Origin: CALCTE01 sp045627885
GTDB lineage: Bacteria > Bacillota > Clostridia > Oscillospirales > CAG-272
Assembly: GCA_045627885.1 (NCBI GenBank)
Contig: JAZQOM010000045.1
Span: 1-35,202 of the forward strand
Reading direction: 5' to 3'
Length of the DNA stretch: 35,202 nucleotides
Shown one piece after another: positions 1-8,129 of this stretch (its first letter is position 1; each line of letters begins with the position of its first letter). The translations under genes were made by a program, and so were the position numbers. The notes beneath the pieces were generated by a model that was not told where the DNA came from, made no database searches, and saw only the letters and a list, made by a program, of their open reading frames with translations.

Positions 1-5
1 GGTAC

Positions 6-34
6 TTGATTTTACCGCGAAAACATGGTACATT
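6..34 (+). promoter_or_regulatory. Probable sigma-A promoter of ptsHI
   Basis: A TTGATT -35 box at 6-11 and a TACATT -10 box at 29-34 are separated by 17 bases, and TGG directly precedes the -10 box (extended -10). The ptsH start lies about 38 bases downstream of the -10 box. Sequence left of base 1 is not visible, so further upstream control elements cannot be judged. Confidence 0.6.
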
Positions 35-72
35 TTTCTTGCATGATTTTATAAGGGGAAAGGACGCTCATC

Positions 73-330
73 ATGAAGACTTTTGATTATCTTATTACCG
101 ACGAATTGGGAATTCATGCCCGACCTGCCGGCTTGCTGTGCAAGCTTGCAAAATCTCTTGACAGTAAAATCACCATAGAGAAAGGCGAAGAAAGTGCCGA
201 CGCAGCAAGGGTAATTGCACTTATGGGATTATGCGTAAAGAACGGCGACAGCATACATATTACCGTTGACGGCGGCGATGAGGAAAAGTCTTCGGAAGCT
301 CTTAAAGCGTTTTTTGAAGAAAATCTTTGA
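73..330 (+). CDS. ptsH: HPr, phosphocarrier protein of the PTS
   Basis: Small cytoplasmic phosphocarrier that takes phosphate from enzyme I and passes it to the EIIA domains of sugar permeases. It has 85 residues, the usual HPr length. The phosphorylated histidine is His15 in the motif GIHARPAG. The region that normally carries the regulatory Ser46 (KSIMG in Bacillus) reads ARVIALMG, so position 46 is arginine. HPr kinase therefore has no serine to modify here, and classical CcpA co-repression through HPr-Ser-P is not expected from this protein. An AAGGGGAAAGG ribosome-binding stretch precedes the ATG. The end of ptsH lies 17 bases before the enzyme I start, so the two form an operon. I recall other clostridial HPr proteins that lack Ser46, so this is probably lineage biology rather than damage. 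Confidence 0.95.
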   Translation: MKTFDYLITDELGIHARPAGLLCKLAKSLDSKITIEKGEESADAARVIALMGLCVKNGDSIHITVDGGDEEKSSEALKAFFEENL

Positions 331-347
331 AAAATCGGAGTATAAAT

Positions 348-1964
348 ATGAAAAAGATATTTTCGACAGGTATTTCTCCGGGATTGGCATCGGCGCAGCT
401 GAGGATAAAAAAAGCCGACGATGTTTATTCGCAGAAAGAAGAATTTACAAACGCGGATACCGAATGGAGCCGTTTCAAGCAAGCGCAAAAGCAGGCGATT
501 TCGCAGTTAAACGAGCTTGCGGCAAAGGCGCAGAACGATGCCGGCGCGGATTTTGCCGCTTTGTTTGAAACACACGCCTTGATGGCGGAAGACCTTGACT
601 TTGAGGATGCCGTAAAAGACGGAATATATCAGTTTTCTCTCACGGCGCAGTCGGCGGTTTCGCAAGCGGGAGATAAAATGGCGCTGTTTTTTGAAAGCAC
701 GGACGACGAGTATATGCGTGAAAGAAGTGCCGATATAAAGGATGTCGCGCAAAGAATAGCAGCTGTTCTTTGCGGCAACAATGACGACCGATTCAGTTTT
801 GACGCGCCGGTAATAATCGCAGCCGATGATTTAACACCGTCGCAGACCATTCTGCTTGACAGAAATCAGGTCAAGGGCTTTATACTATATAACGGAACTC
901 CGAACGGTCACACCGGAATTCTCGCAAGAAATCTGGGCATTCCCGCCGTTATAAATCCGGAAGAACGGTTTTGTGACGCGGACGACGGCAAGCCGCTACT
1001 GTTGGACGGCACAACCGGAGAAATCGTTTTAGAGCCGGACGGCGAGACGGAAGTCAAATACATGGAGCGTATCGCAAACGAACAAAATATACAGAAAGAA
1101 CTGTTGAAATATAAAGGCGTTCAAACAAAAGCTTCGGACGGGCGAAGCGTAAAACTGTTTTGCAACATCGGAAGTCCTTCCGATGTAAAGGATGTTATCG
1201 AAAACACGGGAGAGGGAGTAGGGCTTTTCAGGAGCGAGTTTTTGTATCTTGAAAGCAACGATTATCCTGACGAGGAAACGCAGTTTGCAAGCTATTCGGA
1301 GGTACTCAAAGCACTTGCGGGCAAGGAAGTGATTATTCGCACCTGCGACATCGGTTCCGACAAAAGCACCGACTATTTTGCTCTTCCGAAGGAGCAAAAT
1401 CCGGCTCTCGGCACAAGGGCAATCCGAATTTGCTTAGAAAGAAAAGAAATGTTTAAGACTCAGCTTCGCGCGTTGTATCGTTCATCGGTTTACGGCAATC
1501 TGTCGATTATGTTCCCGATGATTGCTTCCGCTTGGGAAATTGAAGAAGCCAAAGCGATTGCCGAAGAGGTCAAGCGCGAGCTTGGGGGCGAAAACAAGCC
1601 TTTTGATGACAAAGTAAAGATAGGCATAATGGTTGAAACGCCCGCCGCCGCGATAATGAGTGACGAGCTTGCAAAAATCTGTGATTTTTTTAGCATCGGA
1701 AGCAACGACCTTACTCAGTACACTCTTGCGTGCGACCGCAACAGTCAGCTCGGAAGGCATTTTAACCCGAAGCATCCGTCTGTTTTGCGCCTTATAAAAA
1801 TGGTTGCAGACAATGCACATAATGCGGGAATACCTGTGGGAATATGCGGTGAGCTTGCCGCCGATGAGGAGCTTACGGAATATTTTCTCAACATCGGAAT
1901 CGACGAATTATCTGTATCGCCGAAAAAGATTTTGCCGCTTCGTAAAAAAATAAACAATTTATAA
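348..1964 (+). CDS. ptsI: Enzyme I of the PTS (PEP-protein phosphotransferase)
   Basis: Transfers phosphate from phosphoenolpyruvate to HPr. The order is an N-terminal HPr-binding/phospho-histidine domain followed by the C-terminal PEP-binding barrel. The phospho-accepting histidine is His188 in NGHTGILAR, a loose form of the usual TSHTAIxAR. The barrel signatures are visible as GVGLFRSEFLY, the FSIGSNDLTQY loop and Cys500 in GICGE. I place the start at the ATG at 348 because ATCGGAG sits seven bases upstream. An in-frame TTG at 327 would overlap ptsH and has no ribosome-binding site. At 538 residues it is slightly shorter than typical enzyme I (about 570). No EII gene is visible nearby. Confidence 0.95.
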   Translation: MKKIFSTGISPGLASAQLRIKKADDVYSQKEEFTNADTEWSRFKQAQKQAISQLNELAAKAQNDAGADFAALFETHALMAEDLDFEDAVKDGIYQFSLTAQSAVSQAGDKMALFFESTDDEYMRERSADIKDVAQRIAAVLCGNNDDRFSFDAPVIIAADDLTPSQTILLDRNQVKGFILYNGTPNGHTGILARNLGIPAVINPEERFCDADDGKPLLLDGTTGEIVLEPDGETEVKYMERIANEQNIQKELLKYKGVQTKASDGRSVKLFCNIGSPSDVKDVIENTGEGVGLFRSEFLYLESNDYPDEETQFASYSEVLKALAGKEVIIRTCDIGSDKSTDYFALPKEQNPALGTRAIRICLERKEMFKTQLRALYRSSVYGNLSIMFPMIASAWEIEEAKAIAEEVKRELGGENKPFDDKVKIGIMVETPAAAIMSDELAKICDFFSIGSNDLTQYTLACDRNSQLGRHFNPKHPSVLRLIKMVADNAHNAGIPVGICGELAADEELTEYFLNIGIDELSVSPKKILPLRKKINNL

Positions 1965-1990
1965 AAAACACATCAAACGGAAAACCCGAA

Positions 1991-2014
1991 CGGCGAAACG
2001 CCGCTTGCTTTGTT
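1991..2014 (+). terminator. Possible weak terminator after ptsI
   Basis: A short perfect hairpin, CGGCG-AAA-CGCCG (1991-2003), is followed by the T-rich stretch CTTGCTTTGTTT. It lies 27 bases after the ptsI stop. The T-tract is interrupted, so termination may be partial. It partly overlaps the -35 element of the next promoter. Confidence 0.4.
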
Positions 2015-2033
2015 TGTCGGTATATGATATAAT
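2005..2033 (+). promoter_or_regulatory. Promoter for the broken small membrane-protein gene
   Basis: A perfect TATAAT -10 box at 2028-2033 is preceded by TGA (extended -10). A TTGCTT -35-like hexamer at 2005-2010 lies 17 bases upstream. The ATG of the small gene is at 2061. Confidence 0.6.
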
Positions 2034-2060
2034 GCAAAAAACAAATTCGAAGGCTATATT

Positions 2061-2371
2061 ATGTTTGACAACATCGGCGGCAAAATAAAAACACTGGCAA
2101 CGGTATTATAGGCATTATATGTAATTGTATCATCGGAGTAATACTGATATTCACAAACGGCTTTTTATACGGTATATTGGTAGGCGCATTAGGCTCGTTT
2201 CTTTCTTGGATAGGTTCATTTTTGACATACGGTTTAGGTCAACTCATTGAGAACAGCGATACGATTGTTTATCAAAACAATAAATTGCTGAATTCCCGCA
2301 CAGATGACGGTCATCAAAGCAATAAATCCGACGATAATCAAAGCAATAGCGGTGATTCCTTCGCGCGATAG
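2061..2371 (+). pseudogene. Frameshifted small membrane protein (clostridial family)
   Basis: The ATG at 2061 opens a frame reading MFDNIGGKIKTLATV that stops at the TAG at 2109-2111. From about 2102, a different frame continues through a hydrophobic segment and the signature GSFLSWIGSFLTYGLGQLIEN, then a Ser/Asn/Asp-rich tail ending at 2371. I recognise the joined product as a small two-helix membrane protein common in Clostridia, in which the MFxNIGGKIKxLA start and the SWIGSFxTYGxGQLIEN end occur in one polypeptide. A few bases, perhaps seven, seem to be missing near 2105. Either this is a pseudogene or the assembly has an indel there. A shorter product from an internal TTG at 2177 is possible but would lose the first helix. 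It has its own promoter and a strong terminator. Confidence 0.65.
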
Positions 2372-2410
2372 CGATACATACAAGCGGGGCATTACAAGGC
2401 ATTATATATA

Positions 2411-2447
2411 AAACGCCCGCGAAGCCTATAAGACTTCGCGGGCGTTT
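2411..2447. terminator. Strong bidirectional terminator
   Basis: A 14-bp perfect stem (2411-2424 with 2434-2447) has a 9-base loop and is flanked by A and T runs, so it can work on both strands. It separates the rightward small gene from the leftward phosphatase/kinase operon and probably ends both. Confidence 0.9.
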
Positions 2448-2481
2448 TTGCTTGCGCGCTTTTTCTTTTGTATTCCGCTTT

Positions 2482-2895
2482 TTATGAGATGCTCTTTTTG
2501 ATGGTCAGAATGTTTTTGCCGTCTTTATACTTGTATTCGACGCTGTTCATCGTCTTTCTGACGATGAATATGCCGAGTCCGCCGATTTTTCGCTCCTCGG
2601 CAGACAGCGTGACATCGGGTGCATCCATTTCAAGCGGATTGAACGGGATTCCTTCGTCTGCAAACGAAATCGTGACAACATCGGGCTCTTCGCCGAACTC
2701 AACCGAAACGGTCGCCTCTCCCGTGCCGTCGCCGTATGCGTAATTTGCTATATTTGCAAATATTTCGTCTATCGCTATGTCGATTTGCGTCTGCGCTTTT
2801 ATAGAACAGTCGTGCGCTTCAAGCTGTTCGTTTATAAAATCCGTGACCGTATCGACATTGCTTATGGTTGCCTGTACAGTTATTTCTTTCTTCAT
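2482..2895 (-). CDS. RsbW-like serine kinase / anti-sigma HATPase
   Basis: A 137-residue single-domain GHKL ATPase of the RsbW/SpoIIAB type (HATPase_c_2). In the known family such proteins bind a sigma factor or phosphorylate a STAS-domain antagonist. The ATP-site motifs look intact: N-box with Glu44 and Asn48 (DEIFANIANYAY), G1 box DEG at 80-82 and G2 box GGLG at 105-108. Its ATG overlaps the stop of the phosphatase gene by one base (TAATG), which implies translational coupling. It is the last gene of the leftward operon and is followed by the terminator at 2411-2447. No STAS antagonist or sigma factor gene is seen in the window, so its partner is unknown. The two neighbouring transporters carry related but degenerate domains. 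Confidence 0.88.
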   Translation of the reverse strand: MKKEITVQATISNVDTVTDFINEQLEAHDCSIKAQTQIDIAIDEIFANIANYAYGDGTGEATVSVEFGEEPDVVTISFADEGIPFNPLEMDAPDVTLSAEERKIGGLGIFIVRKTMNSVEYKYKDGKNILTIKKSIS

Positions 2896-5090
2896 TATTC
2901 CTTCATCTTTTCTTTGAATTCAAGACCGAGCATGGTGATATCGTCAAACTGCGGAGCTTCTCCGACAAACTTGTCGATGTCGGCTTTGACTGCCGGCAGT
3001 ATCTCGTCGGGGCGCTTCTCCTTGACTGTATTCAGAATCTTTGTCAGTCTTTCCATACCGTAGAGCTGATTATTTGCGTCGGTGGCTTCCGTTACACCGT
3101 CGGTGTACTGGAATATCTTGTCGCCCTCTTCGAGCATAATCGAGCCTGCGTGATACTTCATATCCTCCATACCGGAGAGAACGAATGCCGCCTTGACTTT
3201 CTTAAACTCAAAGTCGCCGCCCTTGTGATAGATATACGGCATTTCATGCCCTGCGTTGACAAATTGGAATTCGCCGGTTACGAGGTCAAGAACTCCCTCG
3301 AATGCGGTTATGAACAATCCCTCGCTGTTTGCCTGGCAAAGCAGATTGTTTACTTCGGAGAATACTGTGCCGAGGTCGCATCCCGGAACGGTATGGTCTT
3401 TGATAAGCGTCTTACCGATGACCATAAACAACGCGGCGGGAACGCCCTTTCCGGAGACATCGGCAACGACTATCGCAAGGTGGCGCTCATCGACCATAAA
3501 GAAGTCGTAGAAGTCGCCGCCGACCTCTTTTGCGGGGTTCATCGTTGCATAGATATCAAATTCCTTGCGCTCGGGGAATGCGGGGAAGATACACGGCAGC
3601 ATCGACGCCTGAATGTGAGCGGCAACATCAAGCTCTGCGCCGATACGCTCTTTTTCCGCGGTTACGGCGGCAAGGTTATTGATGTAGTCGTTGAGGCTGT
3701 GCGTCATTTCGTTGAACGCATTGCCGAGGTCTTCAATCTCATCGTTTGTCTTTATGTCGATTACATGGTTGAGGTTACCGCTTCCGATGGTATCAACTCC
3801 GTCCTTGAGTTTGATAATGGGAGTTGTGAAGCGCTTTGAGAAGGTGTTTGCAACAAGCAGGCTGACAAGCACGAGAACCGCGAATATTGCAAAGAACACA
3901 ATAAATGCGGTGCGAATCTGGTCGTTGAGCTTGTTGTAGCCCTGCATGATAAGGTCATCGTTTTTGCTGATAACCGTTACCATTGTCCAGTCGTTGTTTT
4001 CGAGTGCGGAGTATGAAAGGTAGCAGTCGGTACCGTCGATTCGGATTGTGTCGAGGTTACCGTTCTTGCTGTCGCATACCGTCTTTGCAAGCTTGACGAG
4101 TGCTTCATTCTTGCTTTGCGTCAAATCCGTTCCCGCCATAACCTCGCTTTCTTTTGAAGCGGTAGCGGTGTCGTTCGGGTTGATGGCAACCTTGCCTGTG
4201 CTGCGGCTTACCATAAATGAAAAGCCGGTGCTTCCGAGGGTGGATGATTTTACAAGGTCTGCAAAGTCGTTGATAAGTCCGCCGCTTCCGGCAACGCCGA
4301 CGACCTCACCGTTTACGATGATAGGCGCGGCGCAAACCATGGATGTTCCGCGTCCTGCGGCATCCTGAATCGGCTCCGACCAGAACACGCCCGCTTTTGA
4401 AAGCTTGCCGTTATTGTAGCCGTCGAGCGTGCCGACATACCAGCCGCGTGTGCGTCCGTCGCAGGCGATGAGCGCGGTGCTTTCAAGCTTGGGGTCGCCG
4501 ATTACATAGAAGCCGGTATCCGCAAAGCAGAAATACGATGCGGCAAAGCCCTTGTACTCATCTTCGGTGCCCTCGGTGCGGAAGTGATATATCTGTGAGA
4601 ACTCATTTATAAGCAGACTGCCGAGGTAGAGCTCTTCGTTTACGGTGAATTTGCCGCCCGTGGGAACGGTGCGGTCAAGCTCGGCGTATGTAAGTGCGCC
4701 GTCTTCGTTTTTCTCGACATTCTTCAAAAATTCTTCGGGCACGGCGACATTTATCAAATGGCGTTCTTCGTCGGCGCAGGCAAGGTCGGGCAGTCCGTCC
4801 TCGTGGTAGCCGAGCAGATATTTCTCGGCGTTGCCGATTATCTCCTCTGCGCCCTCTTTTACAAGCAGTGTTTGGTTCTGCGCTATGCGCAACATTGAGT
4901 CGGCAAGCTCCGCACGGTCGCTTGCAAGCTCTGCAAGTCGTTCCACGGCGTCGCTTGTCGCGGTTTCGAGAGCCTTCTGTCTCATGTTCATCATGGAAAT
5001 TATTGAGCCGGCTGCCTCTGCAATAAGAACGACTACTACAATAATAAGAATCAGTTTGCTGAGTTTTTGCCGAATTCCCTGTTTTTTCAT
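2895..5090 (-). CDS. Membrane Cache-HAMP-PP2C (SpoIIE/RsbU-type) phosphatase
   Basis: A 731-residue sensor phosphatase. In order: a membrane helix (about residues 12-34), an extracytoplasmic region of about 355 residues that looks like a dCache sensor, a second helix (about 394-415), HAMP (about 416-468), and a SpoIIE/RsbU-type PP2C domain to the end. Metal-binding motifs are complete: GGDFYD near 524-529, ADVSGKGVPAALF near 543-555, QYTDGVTEA near 661-669 and QFDDITML near 714-721. The family dephosphorylates Ser/Thr-phosphorylated STAS antagonists, opposing an RsbW kinase. That kinase gene follows directly with a TAATG overlap. The ATG overlaps the upstream GNAT-like gene in an ATGA, with AAAGGAG before it. 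The external ligand is not evident from the sequence. Confidence 0.92.
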   Translation of the reverse strand: MKKQGIRQKLSKLILIIVVVVLIAEAAGSIISMMNMRQKALETATSDAVERLAELASDRAELADSMLRIAQNQTLLVKEGAEEIIGNAEKYLLGYHEDGLPDLACADEERHLINVAVPEEFLKNVEKNEDGALTYAELDRTVPTGGKFTVNEELYLGSLLINEFSQIYHFRTEGTEDEYKGFAASYFCFADTGFYVIGDPKLESTALIACDGRTRGWYVGTLDGYNNGKLSKAGVFWSEPIQDAAGRGTSMVCAAPIIVNGEVVGVAGSGGLINDFADLVKSSTLGSTGFSFMVSRSTGKVAINPNDTATASKESEVMAGTDLTQSKNEALVKLAKTVCDSKNGNLDTIRIDGTDCYLSYSALENNDWTMVTVISKNDDLIMQGYNKLNDQIRTAFIVFFAIFAVLVLVSLLVANTFSKRFTTPIIKLKDGVDTIGSGNLNHVIDIKTNDEIEDLGNAFNEMTHSLNDYINNLAAVTAEKERIGAELDVAAHIQASMLPCIFPAFPERKEFDIYATMNPAKEVGGDFYDFFMVDERHLAIVVADVSGKGVPAALFMVIGKTLIKDHTVPGCDLGTVFSEVNNLLCQANSEGLFITAFEGVLDLVTGEFQFVNAGHEMPYIYHKGGDFEFKKVKAAFVLSGMEDMKYHAGSIMLEEGDKIFQYTDGVTEATDANNQLYGMERLTKILNTVKEKRPDEILPAVKADIDKFVGEAPQFDDITMLGLEFKEKMKE

Positions 5091-6103
5091 ACTTTCTCCT
5101 TTAATATATATTCAAGCATTGATTCTTTGCCGCTTGGTAATACAAGGTCTTTGAAATCACCGAAATAGTTTTCCGTATTTGACATAATCATAAGCTCGCC
5201 TATCGCAACAAGCGGCTTTAAGCCCGAAAAACGGAACTTCAGCCGACGCAACGAATTGTAGACTTCGGAGCAGCCGCTTTGTCGAAGATTGACGAAAGCG
5301 ACAATCGTATATCCTTTGGCAATAAGCTCGTGTATGTCGCGCTCGAGCGACTCGTCAAATGCGCCGCAACGGTCGATAAACAGCTCTGCCGCCTCATGCT
5401 CGTCGTAGTGGTCAATGTGGTAGCGAAGCGGCTCTGCGGGAGCGATATCTTCGCTGCGGATTGTGCAGGGGACGCCGAGAGTGCGGTAGACTTCTTCGAT
5501 AAACGCACGGTGCTCGGGCGGAGCATATACCGTGACGGTATGAACGGCAAGAGGCTTTTCGTACACCGCAAGCGTCATACGGCTGTGCGGCGGAAACTCA
5601 AGATTAGGCATCAGCACCTTGCTGTGATAAAGAGTAAGGCACAGTCCGCAGAGAGAAAATCCGCGGCGGCTGAGCGTAATCTGACTGTGGTCGCGGTGTG
5701 TGACGACCTCGGCATTTATCGACAGAGCGTCCGGAAAACGCTCTTCTATCAGCTTAAGTAAAAGTGTTTCCTGCGCCGTTGCGATGCCGAGCATCTTGTA
5801 GCCGTCCGCGACGCGTCGCAGTGTCAGAAATACGGATGAGCCGTTTTCTCCGTAAACGCACTGCGCGGCTGTTGTGCCGACAACCTCGCCCTTGCTGTTC
5901 TTTGCCAAAAGCACGATGAGGTCGCCCGTATCAATCATAGCCTGAAGAGTATCTTTTTTGAGATAATCCTTATACGGATATCCGTCAACGAAAAATGCGT
6001 GCAGACAGTGAAAATAACTGTCAAAATCCTCGGGACGGTATTCGGCAAAGACGATATCTTCGCCGTTTGCGTCAAAATGAACTGTTTTTGCTTCTTGTAT
6101 CAA
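5087..6103 (-). CDS. GNAT-fold acyltransferase-like protein
   Basis: A 338-residue soluble protein. The N-terminal half looks like a GNAT domain: strand-rich start, then a motif-A-like segment with YKMLGIA (about residue 103-109) where the acetyl-CoA loop would be. The C-terminal half contains LRRLKFRFSGLKP, which resembles the last part of a second degenerate GNAT unit. No substrate can be named. It starts with TTG at 6103, preceded by AAGAGGT eight bases upstream, lies 18 bases after the MATE-fusion stop, and overlaps the phosphatase start by four bases. From memory, GNAT domains are sometimes fused to RsbW-like ATPases, which makes its place in this operon meaningful. It may be a regulatory acyl-CoA binder rather than an enzyme. 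Confidence 0.65.
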   Translation of the reverse strand: MIQEAKTVHFDANGEDIVFAEYRPEDFDSYFHCLHAFFVDGYPYKDYLKKDTLQAMIDTGDLIVLLAKNSKGEVVGTTAAQCVYGENGSSVFLTLRRVADGYKMLGIATAQETLLLKLIEERFPDALSINAEVVTHRDHSQITLSRRGFSLCGLCLTLYHSKVLMPNLEFPPHSRMTLAVYEKPLAVHTVTVYAPPEHRAFIEEVYRTLGVPCTIRSEDIAPAEPLRYHIDHYDEHEAAELFIDRCGAFDESLERDIHELIAKGYTIVAFVNLRQSGCSEVYNSLRRLKFRFSGLKPLVAIGELMIMSNTENYFGDFKDLVLPSGKESMLEYILKEKV

Positions 6104-6121
6104 TCTGTATACCTCTTAAAA

Positions 6122-7918
6122 TCAGAAAACTATCATAAGGTTGTTTGCGCCGAGCGTCTGGCTGAAATTGACAAGAGACGCCGACTTCATAATCAGCTTA
6201 AGCCCGACAAGCTCCTCTTGCAGTTCTTCGCTCGCCTCGTTGTTTTTATAGTACGCCGTCGGGTCATATATTTCGCCGACATAGCGGAAGCGCACCATGA
6301 CCTCGTTTTCGAGCTTGCACACGCGGACATCGGTGTAGCCGTTTTCGTCCTGCGAGAGGCAGTGCGCGTTGAGGAATGTAAGAATCTCCTCAATCGCAAG
6401 GCTGACACGCATTGAGCGGCGCATATCTATTCCGTTATCCTCGCAGAATCCGGAGATTTGCTCGGAGGCGAACACGATGCCGTCTACCGCGTTGGGAACG
6501 GAGAACGAAATATCGCCCTCGTGCTCTTTTTCGGTATTGAGCAGGTATTTGTCAAGCGACGGATTGCGCTTTCTCATTATGAATGCGATAAGTTGATATA
6601 TCGCAAAGGCGGCAATTTCCGCAAGAGACAGGCTCGCCCAGATACCCTTTGAGCCGAAAAGCACGGAAAGCGGGAACGCAAACGCGGCAAGAGCCGCAAA
6701 CATTCTGAGTATTACGATAACGGTCGCAAGAGCCTCGTGCTTTGTTGCGGTGAGATATCCCGTGTAAAGCGTGTTGATATATCCGATGATAAGTCCGATG
6801 CACGAAAGCGGAAGCGCCCATCTGCCTTCCGCAAGCAAAGCGGCATCTTTTACGGCAAATATGGGGAATATGATGTCGGGAAGCGCCGATACGACCACGA
6901 CAAGCGGAATCATAATGCGCAGTCCGAGCTTCATGGCGTGCCGCATAACCATACGGTTGCCGGCGTAATCTCTCTCGCCGAACAAAACTCCGGCAAGCGG
7001 GATAATGGCGGAGGACACTCCGAGAATGACGGAGTTTAAGATATCGGTCACATTTCGGACTACCGTGTAGCACGAAAGAAAAGCGCCTGCTCCGGTGAAC
7101 ATCAGCAGCATATTTATAAGCAGAATGCGCGCGGAATTGAGCAGATTGTTCATACCGTTGGGAATGCCGGCGACGGCGGAGTCCTTCCAGCGCTTCCACG
7201 AGAGGGATTTTTTAACAAAGCGAAGCTCGGTGTTCCCGCGGAGAATGAGGATAAAGCCGAGCACCGTGACCGTTCCCATCGAGATTGAGGTCGCAAGGCT
7301 TGCACCGCCGATGCCCATATCGACTATGGGACTCATAAACAGCCACGACAGAATGACATTCATCACCGCGGACAGGGTGAACAGGCGCGATGAAAGCTTG
7401 GGCTTGCCGTCTGTTTTGAGAAAATACAACGGCACATAAGTCATAAGCGTAAAAGCGCCGCCCGGAATATAGTAAAGCAGGTATTGTCTGAACATATCCT
7501 TGCGTGCGTCGGTGACATTTCCGCAAAGGAGGTCTGCAATCGGATTGAAGAACACATAGGATGCAAGCACCATGACTACTGCGGCAAGCAGAAGCGATAT
7601 GGTGGCTGAGGTGAATATGCGTCGGTATTCGTCAACATCGCTTTTTCCCAGAACACGGCTTGCGAGTATGCTCGAGCCGATGCCGATTGTGGCGCCGACC
7701 GTGTAGAATATAAGATATACCGGACTGACGAGCGACATCGCGGACAAGCCTTCCTCTCCGAGAAAGAATCCGACGATAAGCGTATCTATAAGCGAGCCGG
7801 CAAAAACCGACAGTGTGGATATTATTGAGCTGATTATAAATTTTTTTGAAAGATGCTTAATAAAGTAATCGTTTTTGAGCAGCGAATACTGGGCATTTTC
7901 GTTTTCGTTTTTTTCCAT
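6122..7918 (-). CDS. MATE transporter fused to a degenerate RsbW-like HATPase domain
   Basis: A 598-residue protein. Residues 1 to about 455 form a 12-helix MATE (DinF/NorM-like) exporter. Residues about 469-598 have no place in ordinary MATE proteins and follow the layout of the RsbW-like protein encoded three genes downstream. AIEEILTFLNAHC aligns with its N-box, FRYVGEIYDP with its G1 region and ELVGLKLIMKSASLV with its G2 region. The N-box Asn is Phe, the G1 Asp is lost and the G2 glycines are reduced, so ATP hydrolysis or kinase activity seems unlikely. The domain may sense, bind a partner or gate transport. It is the first gene of the operon, transcribed from a perfect consensus promoter, with AGAGG before the ATG. 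MATE part very sure; tail assignment is by motif alignment only. Confidence 0.85.
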   Translation of the reverse strand: MEKNENENAQYSLLKNDYFIKHLSKKFIISSIISTLSVFAGSLIDTLIVGFFLGEEGLSAMSLVSPVYLIFYTVGATIGIGSSILASRVLGKSDVDEYRRIFTSATISLLLAAVVMVLASYVFFNPIADLLCGNVTDARKDMFRQYLLYYIPGGAFTLMTYVPLYFLKTDGKPKLSSRLFTLSAVMNVILSWLFMSPIVDMGIGGASLATSISMGTVTVLGFILILRGNTELRFVKKSLSWKRWKDSAVAGIPNGMNNLLNSARILLINMLLMFTGAGAFLSCYTVVRNVTDILNSVILGVSSAIIPLAGVLFGERDYAGNRMVMRHAMKLGLRIMIPLVVVVSALPDIIFPIFAVKDAALLAEGRWALPLSCIGLIIGYINTLYTGYLTATKHEALATVIVILRMFAALAAFAFPLSVLFGSKGIWASLSLAEIAAFAIYQLIAFIMRKRNPSLDKYLLNTEKEHEGDISFSVPNAVDGIVFASEQISGFCEDNGIDMRRSMRVSLAIEEILTFLNAHCLSQDENGYTDVRVCKLENEVMVRFRYVGEIYDPTAYYKNNEASEELQEELVGLKLIMKSASLVNFSQTLGANNLMIVF

Positions 7919-7949
7919 ACATTATCCTCTTAAACATATAACTTAATAT

Positions 7950-7978
7950 ATTATACAAATATAGCGCTCCGGTGTCAA
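7950..7978 (-). promoter_or_regulatory. Perfect sigma-A promoter of the MATE/GNAT/PP2C/RsbW operon
   Basis: On the minus strand, TTGACA (7973-7978) and TATAAT (7950-7955) are separated by exactly 17 bases. The start codon is about 32 bases below the -10 box, leaving a short leader with no room for a riboswitch. Confidence 0.88.
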
Positions 7979-8061
7979 TCCCGAATTGAACGGAATATAT
8001 CGCTTTTTCTGCATTCGGAGCGGAATTTGTCGATATTTTTTGCGGCGACACCGAAAAAGAC

Positions 8062-8095
8062 AAAAGCAGGCTGATATTTTTATCAGTCTGCTTTT
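8062..8095 (-). terminator. Terminator of the NCS2 permease gene
   Basis: A 15-bp stem with one G-T wobble (8062-8076 with 8081-8095) and a 4-base loop. On the minus strand it ends in TTTT followed closely by a second T run. It lies about 35 bases after the permease stop and separates that gene from the MATE-fusion operon promoter. Confidence 0.85.
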
Positions 8096-8129
8096 CGTAT
8101 GAAAAAAGTTCGAAATATTCTCCGAAAGC

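Noticed and set aside
2868..3839. A plus-strand open frame of 323 codons opposite the PP2C gene
   Set aside because: It mirrors the phosphatase domain codons and has no recognisable motif. The PP2C reading is complete with all metal-site motifs.
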